A DNA stretch of 64,000 nt, taken from an uncultured Gammaproteobacteria bacterium. Its GTDB lineage: Bacteria > Pseudomonadota > Gammaproteobacteria > Eutrophobiales > Eutrophobiaceae. The position numbers and the translations under genes were made by a program. Numbering within the stretch: position 1 is the stretch's first letter; each line of letters starts with the position of its first letter. The stretch spans positions 1-64,000 of the forward strand of contig CATOTD010000006.1 in NCBI GenBank assembly GCA_951812995.1. The letters are read 5' to 3'. The notes under the pieces were generated by a model that saw only the letters and a program-made list of their open reading frames with translations, was not told the origin of the DNA and searched no databases. Positions 1 through 13,262 of the stretch are shown piece by piece.

Positions 1-863
1 CGCTACCACTCAGCTTCAGGGTAGAAGTCACCGATCGACTCCTGGCGCCCAAGACAGGCATCACTGAGCACCAACCTGATGCCCTTGAGACCGCGTGCCT
101 GCAAATGACGGAGGAATCCTGACCATCCCGCTTTATCCTCCTTAGTACCTTCAACAATCCCTGGAATGCGGCGGTAGCCATCGTCCCCAACACCGATGGC
201 GACTAGAACAGAAACGTTCTTCACTGCACCGCCCCAACTGCGTTTGAGCACAACACCGTCCAGGTATACATAAGGGAAATCACTCCCTATGGGGCGATTA
301 CGCCACTCTTCAATCTGCCCATAGATACGCTGGTTGAGCTTTGAAATAGTCCCTAAGCTGACACGGGTACCCCACAATGCTGCGGTAATGTCTTCTACAC
401 GTTGTACTGAAACACCTGCCAGATACATCTCAATCAGTGCCTCTTCAATTGACGCTACACGGTGTCGGTATCGCTCTATGATGGCCATCTCAAAGGTCTG
501 CTTGCACAACTTCTGCATCTTTAACTCAAGCTCTCCGGCCCTTGTGTGGCACTTCCTGGTGTAGCTACCAGACCGGTCGTCTTTGCGCGTCTCAGTGCGT
601 TCGTATCGATCAGCACCCACCAGCGCATCAGCCTCAACGTCCAGAATCTGGTTGCTTGTATCTTCCACAGTATTCAAGACCACTTTGTTGAGATGGCCCT
701 GCAGTTCCTGTTCATCAATAGGGACTACATTGTTCAAGTGCTTGTTTGTATCATCGCTCATGGCGACTCTTCTCCTGGTCAAATAAATGGTTATGTCACT
801 TTTTATTTAACCAGATAAAGGGGAACCGCCTCTTCAAATTTGCGAAAGATGATTTATGTTATC
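1..863 (-). mobile_element. IS256-family element type A, copy A1, cut by the window edge
   Basis: The outer end reads as an imperfect terminal repeat (core TTATCTTTCGCAAATTTG on the minus strand). The same end is seen at copies A2 (21893) and A3 (46561), and it resembles the opposite end of those copies (GTGCGAAAGATTATTGACAC). The element encodes a Mutator/IS256-type transposase. The rest lies outside the window, so activity cannot be judged. It abuts an older IS1595 remnant directly. Confidence 0.85.
3..761 (-). CDS. IS256-family transposase type A, N-terminal part (runs off window)
   Basis: The start is set at the ATG giving MSDDTNKHL, because an AGGAGAAG ribosome binding site lies about 8 bases upstream. 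Visible pieces are the N-terminal domain, the helical region 'RYRHRVASIEEAL' and the catalytic core start 'VYLDGVVLKRSW' with the first Asp of the DDE triad. A second acidic residue occurs in 'LVLSDACLG'. The reading frame is open to the window edge. Family knowledge: IS256 transposases cut and paste DNA with a DDE active site. The C-terminal Glu is not visible here. Confidence 0.85.
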   Translation of the reverse strand: MSDDTNKHLNNVVPIDEQELQGHLNKVVLNTVEDTSNQILDVEADALVGADRYERTETRKDDRSGSYTRKCHTRAGELELKMQKLCKQTFEMAIIERYRHRVASIEEALIEMYLAGVSVQRVEDITAALWGTRVSLGTISKLNQRIYGQIEEWRNRPIGSDFPYVYLDGVVLKRSWGGAVKNVSVLVAIGVGDDGYRRIPGIVEGTKEDKAGWSGFLRHLQARGLKGIRLVLSDACLGRQESIGDFYPEAEW

Positions 864-1702
864 TAGATACAATCAGTATTACAGATTTATTTAAACTATT
901 TTCAACAGAGCATAAAGCCATTAAATGGCTAGAAAAAATCAGATGGAACAACAAAAAACCTATATGCGGGTTTTGTGGCACTCAAACAGATATAAAGAGC
1001 TTACCATCACATAAACATGGTTATTGGTGCAAAACGTGCAGAAAGATATTTACGATAAAGACAAACACCTTTATGCACGCTAGTAAAATACCAGTGACTA
1101 AATGGGTTATAGCCCTATATCTTATTGTTACAGCCCGCAAAGACATATCTAGTTTATACAGTTAAGCAAAGAACTATTTATAATCCAGAAGTCAGCATGG
1201 TTTATGTGCCAACGTATAAGAGAAGCAATGCAAAACGAAGATATGCTAGCTGGTATCGTGGAAATTGACGAAACATATTTTGGTGGTAAAGAATTCAACA
1301 AACATGCGCACAAAAAACTGAAAGCTGGCAGAGGTACCGTAGGTAAATATGCCGTTATAGGTATGCGGGAACGTGGTGGTAATGCCAAAGCAATGAAGGT
1401 CAATAATACCGATATGGATACACTGCACAATTGTATAACTGATAATGTAACAGCAGGAAGTACCATTTATACGGATGAGCATAGAAGTTACATAGGATTA
1501 GGAAGCCACAATGAATATAAACACGGTGTTGTAAAACACAATGTCTCAGAATACATGTAAATGGTATGGCACATACCAACGGTATAGAGTCAATGTGGGC
1601 TGTATTAAAACGAGGTTATCATGGAATACATCATCACATTTCAGGAAAGCATTTACATCGTTATGTAAACAAATTTAGCTACAGACTTTCAGGTCAAGCT
1701 AA
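864..1702 (+). pseudogene. Decayed IS1595-family (ISXO2-like) transposase
   Basis: Three reading frames together give an IS1595-type transposase. A zinc ribbon (CGFCG...YWCKTCRKIF) lies around 970-1050. The DDE pieces are 'IVEIDETYFGGKE' near 1255, 'IYTDEHRSY' near 1470 and 'NGIESMWAVLKRG' near 1575. Frames break near 1160 and there is a stop near 1558. The protein is related to, but clearly diverged from, the intact IS1595 transposases at 15579 and 19585, so this is a separate older insertion. Its 3' end meets the truncated methyltransferase gene at about 1702, which it probably interrupted. Confidence 0.85.
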
Positions 1703-2047
1703 TTGCCAATGTGATACCGTAGGTCGTATGACATCCTCGTGTGCTATGGAACTTTCCACAAAACCGTCAAATGTATCAATCAGCACCACGGGGCGCGGGC
1801 TTTTTTGGGAGGCGCGTAAATGTTCTAAAAGAAAGACGGATGTACGACCTGATGAAACGCCAATCTCCACTACTGCGCCACCTTGCGCTTTTGTCGATTC
1901 GATGCCATTGATCAGGAATGCCAGTTGGGCTGGCTCGATACCATAATAATAACGGATTGGGTATACTACATAGCGTAGCGAGGTTCTACAGTAAGCATGA
2001 AACTTTTTCACAAAGTCCTTAGTTGTTAGATTCCAGATGTGTTTCAT
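1703..2047 (-). pseudogene. Class I SAM methyltransferase, N-terminal fragment
   Basis: The fragment starts at the ATG giving MKHIWNLTTKDF, one base after the stop of the flippase gene, so the two were probably co-transcribed. Motif I of class I methyltransferases is visible ('VVEIGVSSGRTS'), followed by an acidic motif II-like 'PVVLIDTFDGF'. Such proteins next to a flippase often methylate sugars or nucleotide-activated glycans (TylF-like), but that role is inference. The coding sequence ends abruptly at the IS1595 remnant near 1702, so the catalytic domain is incomplete. Confidence 0.7.
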
Positions 2048-2048
2048 T

Positions 2049-3452
2049 TCAAGCATCCTTCCAATTTTTTCTTGATCGCAACGTTGTAAGGACAAAGGGC
2101 ATCATAACTCCGGCAAAGACCAGAAAATAGATGGTGTAGGCCAACGCCGCACCCATTGCGCCATAGGTTGGTGTGAGTACTATCAGCGCAATCAATTGTA
2201 CCACCAACGCGACCAAGGTGGCTACAAAATGCGGCATGGCGCGGCCGGTTGCACTTGGCAGAACATACAATGCCGTAATACAGGCAAACACCAATCCACC
2301 TGGAATCATGATAAGCAGCGGGCTCGCGATATCCGTGAAATCGGCACCGAGCAGGATGCGTATGATGGACTCGTGTAGCATGATCAACAACCCATACCCT
2401 AATAGGCCGAGTGCTGTTGCCAATACTGTAAAACGAAGCGACAGCCTTTTAACCATGGTCCTGTTGGATGAGAACCAAAGTTTGCTGTATTCATTTTGTA
2501 TGCCCCTTGCAATGGCCCCAAATGCGCAACGAGAGATATCGACGATTTGATGCGCCGCACGGTAAAAACCAACCTGAGTGGCGTTGGTCAGCCCCACGAT
2601 TACCAGCACATCAATATATCGATTCAAGGCCTCAACAACCGATCGCCCAAAATGCGCAATCTGAAACCGGATGATCTCGGGCGGTATAGTGAACGACCAA
2701 GAACACGACCATACCGACAATCCCATCTTACGCGCAGATACGAACATCGCCACCAACAGTACCCCGTTCAGAATGCCCGTTCCGATAATAAACGCCAGTG
2801 TTACCGCCAACAGTCCTTCGCCGATCATGAACACTGTCGCAAGTGCTACAACCTTCGCCAAGGAACCGATCAACATCGCGATAAAGCCAAGATGTACGCG
2901 ATCAGCCAATCTTAACACGGCCATGGCTTCTCCAGAAACGCCCGTCATAATACCGGTTACGGCGTACACCAACGTCGGTATCACATAATCACCTTTCAAT
3001 GCTACTAGGCCACTGTCGGCTTTAGGTACGATATTGAACATCTCTCGGTACCCACCGCCACCGGTCAAGTCTCCAGTCAGCAAGTGGCTAATCACGGGTG
3101 CTACCATCACAATCACAGCATAACCAAGTAGCCGCGTACCCAAGGCGATAATCAGTGTGTATCGCAGTATCTGTGTTGCTTCTTGCTGTTTTCCATTGGC
3201 CTGGCTACGTGTGACATAAGTGGTGATAACTTCATTACCTGGCACTGCCAGCAGAGCAAATAGCAAAGAGGTCGTAGCCATAATAGTAAACAGCACACCG
3301 AGTCCTTCTGGCCCGAGGATACGGGCACAGAGGGACAATTGTACAACCCCGGTCAGCAACTGCACCACCATTATAGCACTAAGCCAAAGTGATTGCCGGG
3401 CTACACGCTGCTCGGATACGGGCAAAAGATGGGCTAGCAGAGACTGTTTCAC
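2049..3452 (-). CDS. Polysaccharide flippase, Wzx-like, MOP superfamily
   Basis: The 467-residue protein is hydrophobic with about 12 to 14 predicted membrane segments and few charged loops, the layout of lipid-linked oligosaccharide flippases. Features include 'ARILGPEGLGVLFTIMATTS' near residue 45, common in this family, and a paired helix region at the C-terminus ending in a basic tail (LRSRKNWKDA). The start codon is GTG. Family role: moves undecaprenyl-linked glycan units across the inner membrane for O-antigen or capsule. A methyltransferase fragment follows immediately, supporting a glycan locus. I see no frameshift. The specific substrate is unknown. Confidence 0.8.
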   Translation of the reverse strand: MKQSLLAHLLPVSEQRVARQSLWLSAIMVVQLLTGVVQLSLCARILGPEGLGVLFTIMATTSLLFALLAVPGNEVITTYVTRSQANGKQQEATQILRYTLIIALGTRLLGYAVIVMVAPVISHLLTGDLTGGGGYREMFNIVPKADSGLVALKGDYVIPTLVYAVTGIMTGVSGEAMAVLRLADRVHLGFIAMLIGSLAKVVALATVFMIGEGLLAVTLAFIIGTGILNGVLLVAMFVSARKMGLSVWSCSWSFTIPPEIIRFQIAHFGRSVVEALNRYIDVLVIVGLTNATQVGFYRAAHQIVDISRCAFGAIARGIQNEYSKLWFSSNRTMVKRLSLRFTVLATALGLLGYGLLIMLHESIIRILLGADFTDIASPLLIMIPGGLVFACITALYVLPSATGRAMPHFVATLVALVVQLIALIVLTPTYGAMGAALAYTIYFLVFAGVMMPFVLTTLRSRKNWKDA

Positions 3453-3761
3453 GCGGTGCGATCACCTTTATCAGCAAGCACTTGTGCTGTATAAACAGTA
3501 TGATTTACCACCGCGTTTGGCTTACGCATGACAAGTCACAGTGCCGCTTCTATCTCGTCACAGAATCGGTCGCGAGTGGTATGCTTCGCATGGATCACTT
3601 ACGACAGATTGCAACCGGTGCTCTCTTCACAACCACCGTCCTAAGTGCCGAATGCGCCGTATACATTGTTCAATCCATCCTCGAAAAAAACTGGAGTATA
3701 CTTAACTTGATATTAATAAACAATTGTCATTGATTCGTACATTGAGCATAGGCACGAAGGC
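3453..3761. other. Intergenic region with no supported gene
   Basis: About 310 bases lie between the flippase start and IS256 copy B1. An open frame on the plus strand overlaps the flippase 5' end in antisense and shows no recognisable domain. No tRNA, terminator or repeat is evident. It presumably holds the flippase promoter, but I cannot point to boxes with confidence. Confidence 0.4.
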
Positions 3762-5133
3762 GATCTATTGTCAAAAGTAGTGTCTGACAAGTTAATCATG
3801 CGGCTGCCTTGTCGTCCTCAGTTACCTCGATTCCATCTTTAAGCTTCACGCCTTCAATCACCTTCGCCAGGTGTCTGAAGCCTCGCAGTTTGCGCCAGGA
3901 ATCTTCGGCACATAATCCCATCTTGCAGATCATCGTCAGCATCGTAATCCGCGTGACACAACCTTTGGCCTGGCGTGTTCTATGCCGGATTGTCGCAAAG
4001 CTCGACGGGGTGACATTCGTTGTCCTGATGTGGCTCCAGTGCTCTGCTGGAAAGTCATAAAATGCCAGCAACGCATCACGGTCTTTCGATAAGCATGCCA
4101 CTGCCTTGGGATACTTGACACCGAAACGTTCCTCAAAGTCATCGAACACCTGCTCTGCGTCAACGCGGCCCTCTGCCATCCAGACCCTGCTTTGCTTTCT
4201 CCTGAACAGACTTGGGCAGATAGTTCAGCACATTGCCGGTCCTGTGCATCCAGCAACGTTGCACATCAGTCTCTGGATACACTGCCTCAAGGGCTACCCA
4301 GAAACCCAAAGCACCATCGCCAATGGCCAGCTTCGGGGCTGACCCAAGCCTCTTTGTTGCAACGACAACAACACTGCTCGCCAGCGCTGTTTCGATTCCC
4401 TGACACCCTCTTCAATCGACATAAAATGCTTCTGACCGCGACTGTTCACGCCGATGATGACCAGGCAACACAATCGACCATCGTCACCTCGAAGACCACT
4501 GTAGATGCCATCAGTCCGGATATAGACCCATTCATCAGACACGGAACGTGTACACCATTGCTTGTATGTAGCTTCCCATTGCCGTTTCAAACAACCCACG
4601 ACATTGGCCGACAGCCCTTTAGCCTCGGGTCCGACAATCGCTTCCAGTGCACTTTGCATCTGACCACTCGAAACACCTTTCAAATAAAGCCAGGGAATCG
4701 CCGCATCCAGGGTCGCTGTGCGCCGGATGTAGGGCGGTACAAGCAAAGATTGAAAGCTCGCCGACTCACCCTCACGGCTACGGATATTGGGCACCTCGAC
4801 GCTGACCTTGCCAACCCCGATGATGATCTCTCGTTCTGGATGATGACCGCTACGGACAACGTGCTGGCGTACGTCAGCCGTTTTTTGATCATCATAATGC
4901 GTCATCAACTCATCTGGCTCTACCTGGACAGCTTCGGTGATTAACTGCTTCGCACCAGATCTGAGTAACTCTGTCAGTGGATCAATGCCCTCTGGTGTAC
5001 CCAGATCAATCACAGTATTGTTTGTCATGTGTGGCGTACTCCTCTTGTTACTTTTGATTGCTAGACAAAACCGATTCCAGCAAGATACGCCGCATACTTC
5101 AACCTATTCAGACCCCAGATTCGGTTATAACTC
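3762..5133 (-). mobile_element. IS256-family element type B, copy B1
   Basis: The ends were defined by comparison with B2: one end GATCTATTGTCAAAAGTAG (GAGCTATTG in other copies), the other ending CGGTTATAACTC. The termini form a short imperfect inverted repeat beginning GAG(C/T)TAT. No matching 8-9 bp target duplication flanks this copy: the right side runs straight into a truncated IS256 type C. The junction is therefore probably a later recombination product. Confidence 0.8.
3796..5028 (-). pseudogene. IS256-family transposase type B, frameshifted
   Basis: The N-terminal half (from MTNNTVIDLGTPEGIDP to the catalytic 'VYIRTDGIYSGLRGDDGR') is one frame of about 244 residues. The C-terminal part ('FPAEHWSHIRTTNVTPSSFATIRHR' onwards) is in another frame. 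The shift lies around 4200-4300. In IS256 proteins the last catalytic Glu sits in a 'T.N..E' segment; here it reads TTNVTPSSF with no Glu, so the enzyme is probably dead even without the shift. Confidence 0.8.
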
Positions 5134-5861
5134 TTTGCGGGTAGACGGTATTGATGAGATCAGGAAAACTCTTGAGTCCGTCAACACAGGCAATCAGGAT
5201 GTCTCGTACACCGCGGTTATGAAGTTCGGTCAAGACATTGAGCCAGAACTTAGCACCTTCGTGCTCTGACAGCCACAGCCCTAAAAGCGCTTTGTGCCTG
5301 TCCAGGTTCACGCCCAGTGCCAGATAGACAGCCTTGTTGATGACTTTCTTGTCCTGGCGGATTTTAACGACTATGCAATCAAGGTATGCGCTGGGGTATA
5401 TCAGCGCCAGTGGCCGATTGCCACGCAATCATCTTTTCTGTCACGCGCGAGAGCAGGCTGGTTGAGACCGCCACGCCCTACATTTCCTGAAACAGCGCGA
5501 CAATGTCACAGGTGGTATTGCCTTTGGCATAGAGACTGAGAACCTTGTCATCCATACCGGTGAGGCGAGATGGGTGCCACTTGACCAGTGCTGGCACCAA
5601 GCTACCCTTTCTGTCGCGGGGTGTTTCCAGCTCGAATGCGCCCTCTTCAGTGCGTAGCATTTTATGACTGCGACCATTGCGGCTATTGGATTTTCCGGCC
5701 TACTCATGCCTGGCATAGCCAAGGTGTTCATCGAACTCGGCATTCAGTGCTGTCTCAATGCTTACCCTGGTCAATGCCTGACGAAACGTATGCAGGTCTT
5801 CTGCGGTTTTGATGCCCCTTTCAGTTTCACGTGCCAGTGATTTGATTGCTTCGGGTTGCAT
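5134..5861 (-). pseudogene. IS256-family transposase type C, N-terminal fragment with stops
   Basis: Translation in pieces gives 'RNGRSHKMLRTEEGAFELET', 'LSLYAKGNTTCDIVALFQEM' and '[20 protein letters not shown]' followed by '[14 protein letters not shown]'. These are the N-terminal and first catalytic Asp regions of an IS256 transposase of about 400 residues. In-frame stops occur near 5460 and 5700, and a frame change near 5330. The C-terminal third is missing. Confidence 0.75.
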
Positions 5862-5920
5862 GTGCTTATCCTCAGCCCCTTCAGGGCAATAATCAATGAT
5901 AAGCAGTTACACAGCTTTTG
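5134..5920 (-). mobile_element. IS256-family element type C, copy C1, truncated
   Basis: The outer end contains AGCAGTTACACAG, the same terminal sequence as copies C2 (end near 40620) and C3 (end near 45903). The inner side is cut at 5133/5134 by IS256 copy B1, so only the 5' part of the transposase gene remains. Confidence 0.75.
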
Positions 5921-5934
5921 GGACTGTCTCCTAT

Positions 5935-6305
5935 TTAAGCGGGATTTACAGAATAGTCACTATACGATTTTTCTTCTACAAGTTCGGAGCCAGCTTTATT
6001 ATTTATGCGGCGCTTGATCGCCGCACGTTTATCATTAGCAATATATACCACCCTCGCCAACGCTATAAACTCTTCGTCAAAGGCCTTTTTTTCTCTTTGT
6101 CCCGAAGCTGATCTTCTATATCCCACAGCTATTCATTAATGCGCTTTAATGCCTTTATATTGTCATCAAGCTCAAGATTCAAGTACGAGGATGATAACCA
6201 CGCTGTTTGTAGTGCCTTGTATTCCTTGTCGACATTTTCCAACTTTGTAGCGTCACTAATTCTTTCCAACTTGATCTGAAGTATTGTTATTTTATCTAAT
6301 CACTC
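5935..6305 (-). pseudogene. DUF6165-family gene remnant
   Basis: Joining two frames gives a protein with 'LDKITILQIKLERISDATK' near the start, 'DDNIKALKRIN', 'LWDIEDQL', 'FDEEFIALARVVYIANDKRA' and the C-terminus 'INNKAGSELVEEKSY'. This run matches my recollection of the DUF6165 family, short proteins of unknown function often found near surface-glycan genes. There are in-frame stops near 6120 and 6265 and a frameshift near 6090, so it is dead. Its neighbourhood with the flippase and methyltransferase suggests this was once part of a surface polysaccharide locus (inference). Confidence 0.6.
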
Positions 6306-6410
6306 ACAGAAATAGCTATTCTGATGCTCACGAATAATTTCCTTTTTTATGGGAATTATATACTTAAATAAGCAATATATTTGTTAAAAGAGAATAGATG
6401 CTTATAAATT

Positions 6411-7709
6411 GGAAGCCTCTAAAAACCGTACATTTTGTGGTACGGTCTGATTCACTTGATGTGGGAGGATTTTGTTTATGCACGCACCTGGATTGTTTGA
6501 TTTGACGGATCATTTGGCGCGGCTTTCGGCGATGGGAGATCCGCTTGAGGTTTTGGAGCGGCACGTTGATTTCGAAGTGTTTCGCCCAGTTCTTGTTGAA
6601 GCGCTTGGCTATGGGGAACGTCCCAAAGGTGGTCGCCCACCCTATGATGCCGTTGTGATGTTCAAGGTGCTGGTGTTGGCCTTGATGCACAATCTGAGCG
6701 ATGAGCGGATGGAGTTTCTCATTCGTGACCGTTTCAGTTGGCTACGGTTCCTGGGATTTCAAATCGGGGAGCCGACACCTGATCAGAAGACGATCTGGCT
6801 TTTCAGAGAGAAGCTGACCTAGGCGGGTGTCTTCAAGGCCCTGTTTGCCGCGTTTGAAGCTCAGCTCTGCGCGCGGGAATACAAACCGACCGGCGGTCAG
6901 ATTGTGGATGCCACGTTGGTCTTTGCCCCGCGCCAGCGGATGACGAAAGCAGAGAAAGCGCGCGCCAAGGCAGGTGAGGCCGCGTCTGACATCTGGCCCG
7001 ATGATCTGTCCAAGGCAGCGCAGAAAGACACCGATGCGCGTTGGACGGTCAAGTATTCAAAGGCCAAGACGACCAAGGAGGGTGAGGAGGATACTGGTCT
7101 TGTCGATATTTCGGTTCCCCACTTTGGGTACAAGAACCACGTGTCCATTGACCGCAAATGGCGCTTCATCCGGGGTGAGACTGGCACGAATGCGGCTCGC
7201 TACGACGGGCATGAACGCTCCTCGGTTCTGGACGAGACAAACAGCTTGAAGGCGGTTTGGGCCGATACTGGATATCGGTCGTCCAGGAACGAAGACTGGC
7301 TCAAAGCACAGGGGTACCGCTCACACATTCACCGCAAGAAGCCACGCGGCAAACCCATGGCCAGGCATATTCGCCAGGGCAACGCGACACGCTCCGCCAT
7401 CCGCGCCTGTGTTCGGCTACGAGAAAGGGCCCATGGCTCTGACCATCCGCTCAATCGGCCAAACCCGTGCGAAGGCCCGCATGACCATGGCCAACCTGAG
7501 CTACAACTTCCGCCGTCTCATCTTCCACGAGCGACGACAGGCCACAGCCTGACTCCGCCCAAATTCCGGAAATACCCGCCCTGGCAGACCCAAACAGCGC
7601 AACACAGCCTCAAATACCACCGATCTTGACCTTCACACCCACTATGCGGGTGACAACGACTGGTGCTCGCGTCAAAATCCATCCAGAATCAGCGTTGTTC
7701 GAGGTCTCC
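6411..7709 (+). mobile_element. IS5-family element type D, copy D1
   Basis: The element is 1299 bp with imperfect inverted ends: GGAAGCCTCTAAAAACCG at the left and the complement of GGAGACCTCGAACAACG at the right. A 4-bp duplication AATT flanks it. Three further copies of identical length lie at 43694, 48671 and 50724. The element looks more GC-rich than the surrounding core genes, which suggests acquisition from another lineage, perhaps an alphaproteobacterium (inference). Confidence 0.85.
6478..7552 (+). pseudogene. IS5-family transposase type D with internal TAG and 3' frameshift
   Basis: It starts at MHAPGLFDLTDHL after a GGGAGG site. An in-frame TAG lies at 6820-6822 (after 'REKLT'), and the same frame resumes directly as AGVFKALFAAFEAQL. 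The catalytic Asp of 'GQIVDATLVFAPRQR' and the second Asp of 'VWADTGYRSS' are present. Near 7408 the frame is lost: 'SAIRAC' should lead into a VEHVFGYEKG-type segment carrying the catalytic Glu. About 8-11 bases seem deleted there, and the rest (VFGYEKGPMAL to RRQATA) continues in another frame. All four D copies share both lesions. Confidence 0.85.
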
Positions 7710-7738
7710 AATTTATTGTTTTACTTATCATTTTATAA

Positions 7739-7885
7739 TTAATGTTTGTGATAAATTATTTCTTTCAATTCTTGTTTTGTAGGCTTTCTGTTTTCTGATT
7801 TAATAGTCGGTTTCCCTGTTTGCATCAATTTACCCACAACAGTCTTAAATTGTTCTATCGTTATTTCTTTTTTATCATCTGACAT
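7739..7885 (-). CDS. Small hypothetical protein, 48 residues, possibly a gene remnant
   Basis: A short open frame begins MSDDKKEITIEQFK and ends QELKEIIYHKH. It is charged and probably helical. Its first codon lies only three bases from the left end of IS5 copy E1, so the true N-terminus may have been lost to the insertion. No family is recognised. The composition is AT-rich like the core genome and unlike the neighbouring D element. Confidence 0.35.
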   Translation of the reverse strand: MSDDKKEITIEQFKTVVGKLMQTGKPTIKSENRKPTKQELKEIIYHKH

Positions 7886-7888
7886 TAA

Positions 7889-8984
7889 GGCTATCTCTAT
7901 TAATGACACTATTTGGTACAATGTTGAAGTTTCCAAACTGACAAAGAAACTTCCATGAGCAATGACATTTTCGGTTCTCTGTTTAATCTTCAAGACTATC
8001 GTCTCAAACAGTTGGGTAATCCTCTGCCTGAACTGGAAAAGACGGTTGACTGGGGATCTTTTCGGTCGTTGTTGAACAAGGTTCATGAGAAACAACGTAA
8101 GCGTCAGGCGGGCAACGCCCAACAAACGTAGTGATGATGTTCAAGGGACTGCTTGTGCAAAATCTGTATGGTCTTAGCGATGCTCAGTTGGAATACCAAA
8201 TCGAAGACCGTTGCAGTTTCCAGCAGTTTCTGGGTCTTGCTAGGCATCAACGAGTCCCTGATGCCAAAACCTGCTGGGCATTCAAGCATCGGTTAGCGGC
8301 ACTGGGTCTGATGGAATCGTTGTTTGAGCAGTTGTCGTTGAACCCAGCGGCTTATATCGCTCGCAAGGATCAGATAGTTGATGTCTCGATCATTCCGGCA
8401 CTGTTGCCGCGTAACCGTTGGGAAGACAATGCACGGATTAAGGCAGGCGCTGTCCCTGTCCGCTGGACGAAGAAACATAGCTGCCGCCATTTTGCTTACA
8501 AGAACCACAGCCAGATAGACCATGACAACAAGTTGATTCGTGACTATCAGGTCACTGATGCCAGCGTCCATGACGCGCAGGTTTTTGCCGACCTGCCAGA
8601 TGACAGCAATACCAGTAAAGATGTCTGGGCTGACAGTGCCTATCGGTCAGAGGAAAAAGTAGCGTTTCTCAAGGCGCAAGGTAAGCGCACGCGCTCCAAA
8701 GTTCGTAGTCGGGTCGAACCTGTGTTTGGAGCACAGCGCAATTTACGCCGCAAAGCGGTTCCTTGCATTGGCATTACGCGCACAAACATGCATATCGGCT
8801 TGATGAATCTAAGGTACAACATGAGGCGTTTATGCTTTCTGGAACGGGTCAGTGCGTCTTGAAAACGAAGTAAAGCCGAGAACAGGGCTGTACGGACACT
8901 ACCGGCTTTTTGGATCAAATTGGTTATTGTTTTAACCTCTCTGAGCCAATAAATTGGAAAGTGATTGCATTAATAGAGGTTGCC
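7889..8984 (+). mobile_element. IS5-family element type E, copy E1
   Basis: The ends match as an inverted pair: left GGCTATCTCTATTAATG, right the complement of GGCAACCTCTATTAATG. The length is about 1.1 kb. A second copy, split by D3, lies at 48236-50534, and a right-end fragment at 52105-52256. No clear target duplication is visible. Confidence 0.75.
7955..8862 (+). pseudogene. IS5-family transposase type E, two overlapping frames
   Basis: The first frame (7955-8131) encodes MSNDIFGSLFNLQDYRLKQL and ends GNAQQT. The second frame (8131-8862, -1 relative) begins at VMMFKGLLVQ and carries 'IVDVSIIPALLPRNR', 'VWADSAYRSEE' and 'RSRVEPVFGAQRN', which place the two Asp and the Glu of the DDE triad. 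Reading one base back within the GGGCAACGCCCAACAAACG stretch would join them as GQRPTNVVMMFK, the usual IS5 sequence. Copy E2 has the same shift, so this may be programmed frameshifting as in some IS5 subgroups, or a shared mutation. Confidence 0.75.
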
Positions 8985-9165
8985 AATAAACGATCCCGTC
9001 ATCGCGATTTGTAATGGCATTTCAGGGTGATGGCATCTCAAGCATGATTCTGTTAGCATCATGATCCTTGAATATGACCTTATGTAGACTGCTTTTTACC
9101 CCCAAAATTGGTTTGCTTAAACCGAGCGATATTGCTACCTCTAAAATTCCTGTTCTTACTGGTAA

Positions 9166-11623
<2,458 letters not shown>

Positions 11624-11649
11624 ATTTATTTGGTATTTGGAGATTCTAA

Positions 11650-12936
<1,287 letters not shown>

Positions 12937-12960
12937 ACGGTATTTTTTACGGGTGTATAC

Positions 12961-13242
12961 ATGAAATTTACAACCGCCATTTTCGTCATGTTTTTAATAT
13001 TGCTACAGTACCAGTTATGGCACGTTGATGGCAGCATGACCAAAGTGCATCACCTGCAAGAGACAATCAGTCAAACTGAACAAGAAAATGCAGCCCTTAA
13101 AGAGCGTAATCTTTCATTAGCGGCAGAAATACACGATCTCAAACAAGGCCAGGATGCCATTGAAGAGCGGGCGCGTAGTGAGATGGGCATGATCAAAAAC
13201 GGTGAAACATTCTATCAAATTGTTGATTACGCTGGTTCTTGA
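12961..13242 (+). CDS. ftsB: Cell division protein FtsB
   Basis: A small bitopic division protein that links FtsL and FtsQ at the septum. The 93 residues comprise a short N-terminal tail, one membrane helix (about residues 4-21), then a coiled coil with heptad pattern (HHLQETISQTEQENAALKER) and the conserved 'IEERARSEMGMIKNGETFYQ' region, which is diagnostic. Position between eno and ispD is conserved in gammaproteobacteria. Confidence 0.95.
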   Translation: MKFTTAIFVMFLILLQYQLWHVDGSMTKVHHLQETISQTEQENAALKERNLSLAAEIHDLKQGQDAIEERARSEMGMIKNGETFYQIVDYAGS

Positions 13243-13262
13243 ACGAGTTTCAAACAAACATA

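Noticed and set aside
3389..3733. 114-residue ORF upstream of the flippase
   Set aside because: It overlaps the flippase 5' end in antisense and shows no domain or ribosome binding site.
6820..6822. TAG in IS5 type D read as a recoded or read-through codon
   Set aside because: The downstream part is also out of frame and lacks the catalytic Glu segment in every copy, so read-through would still not give an active enzyme; no pyrrolysine machinery is visible.
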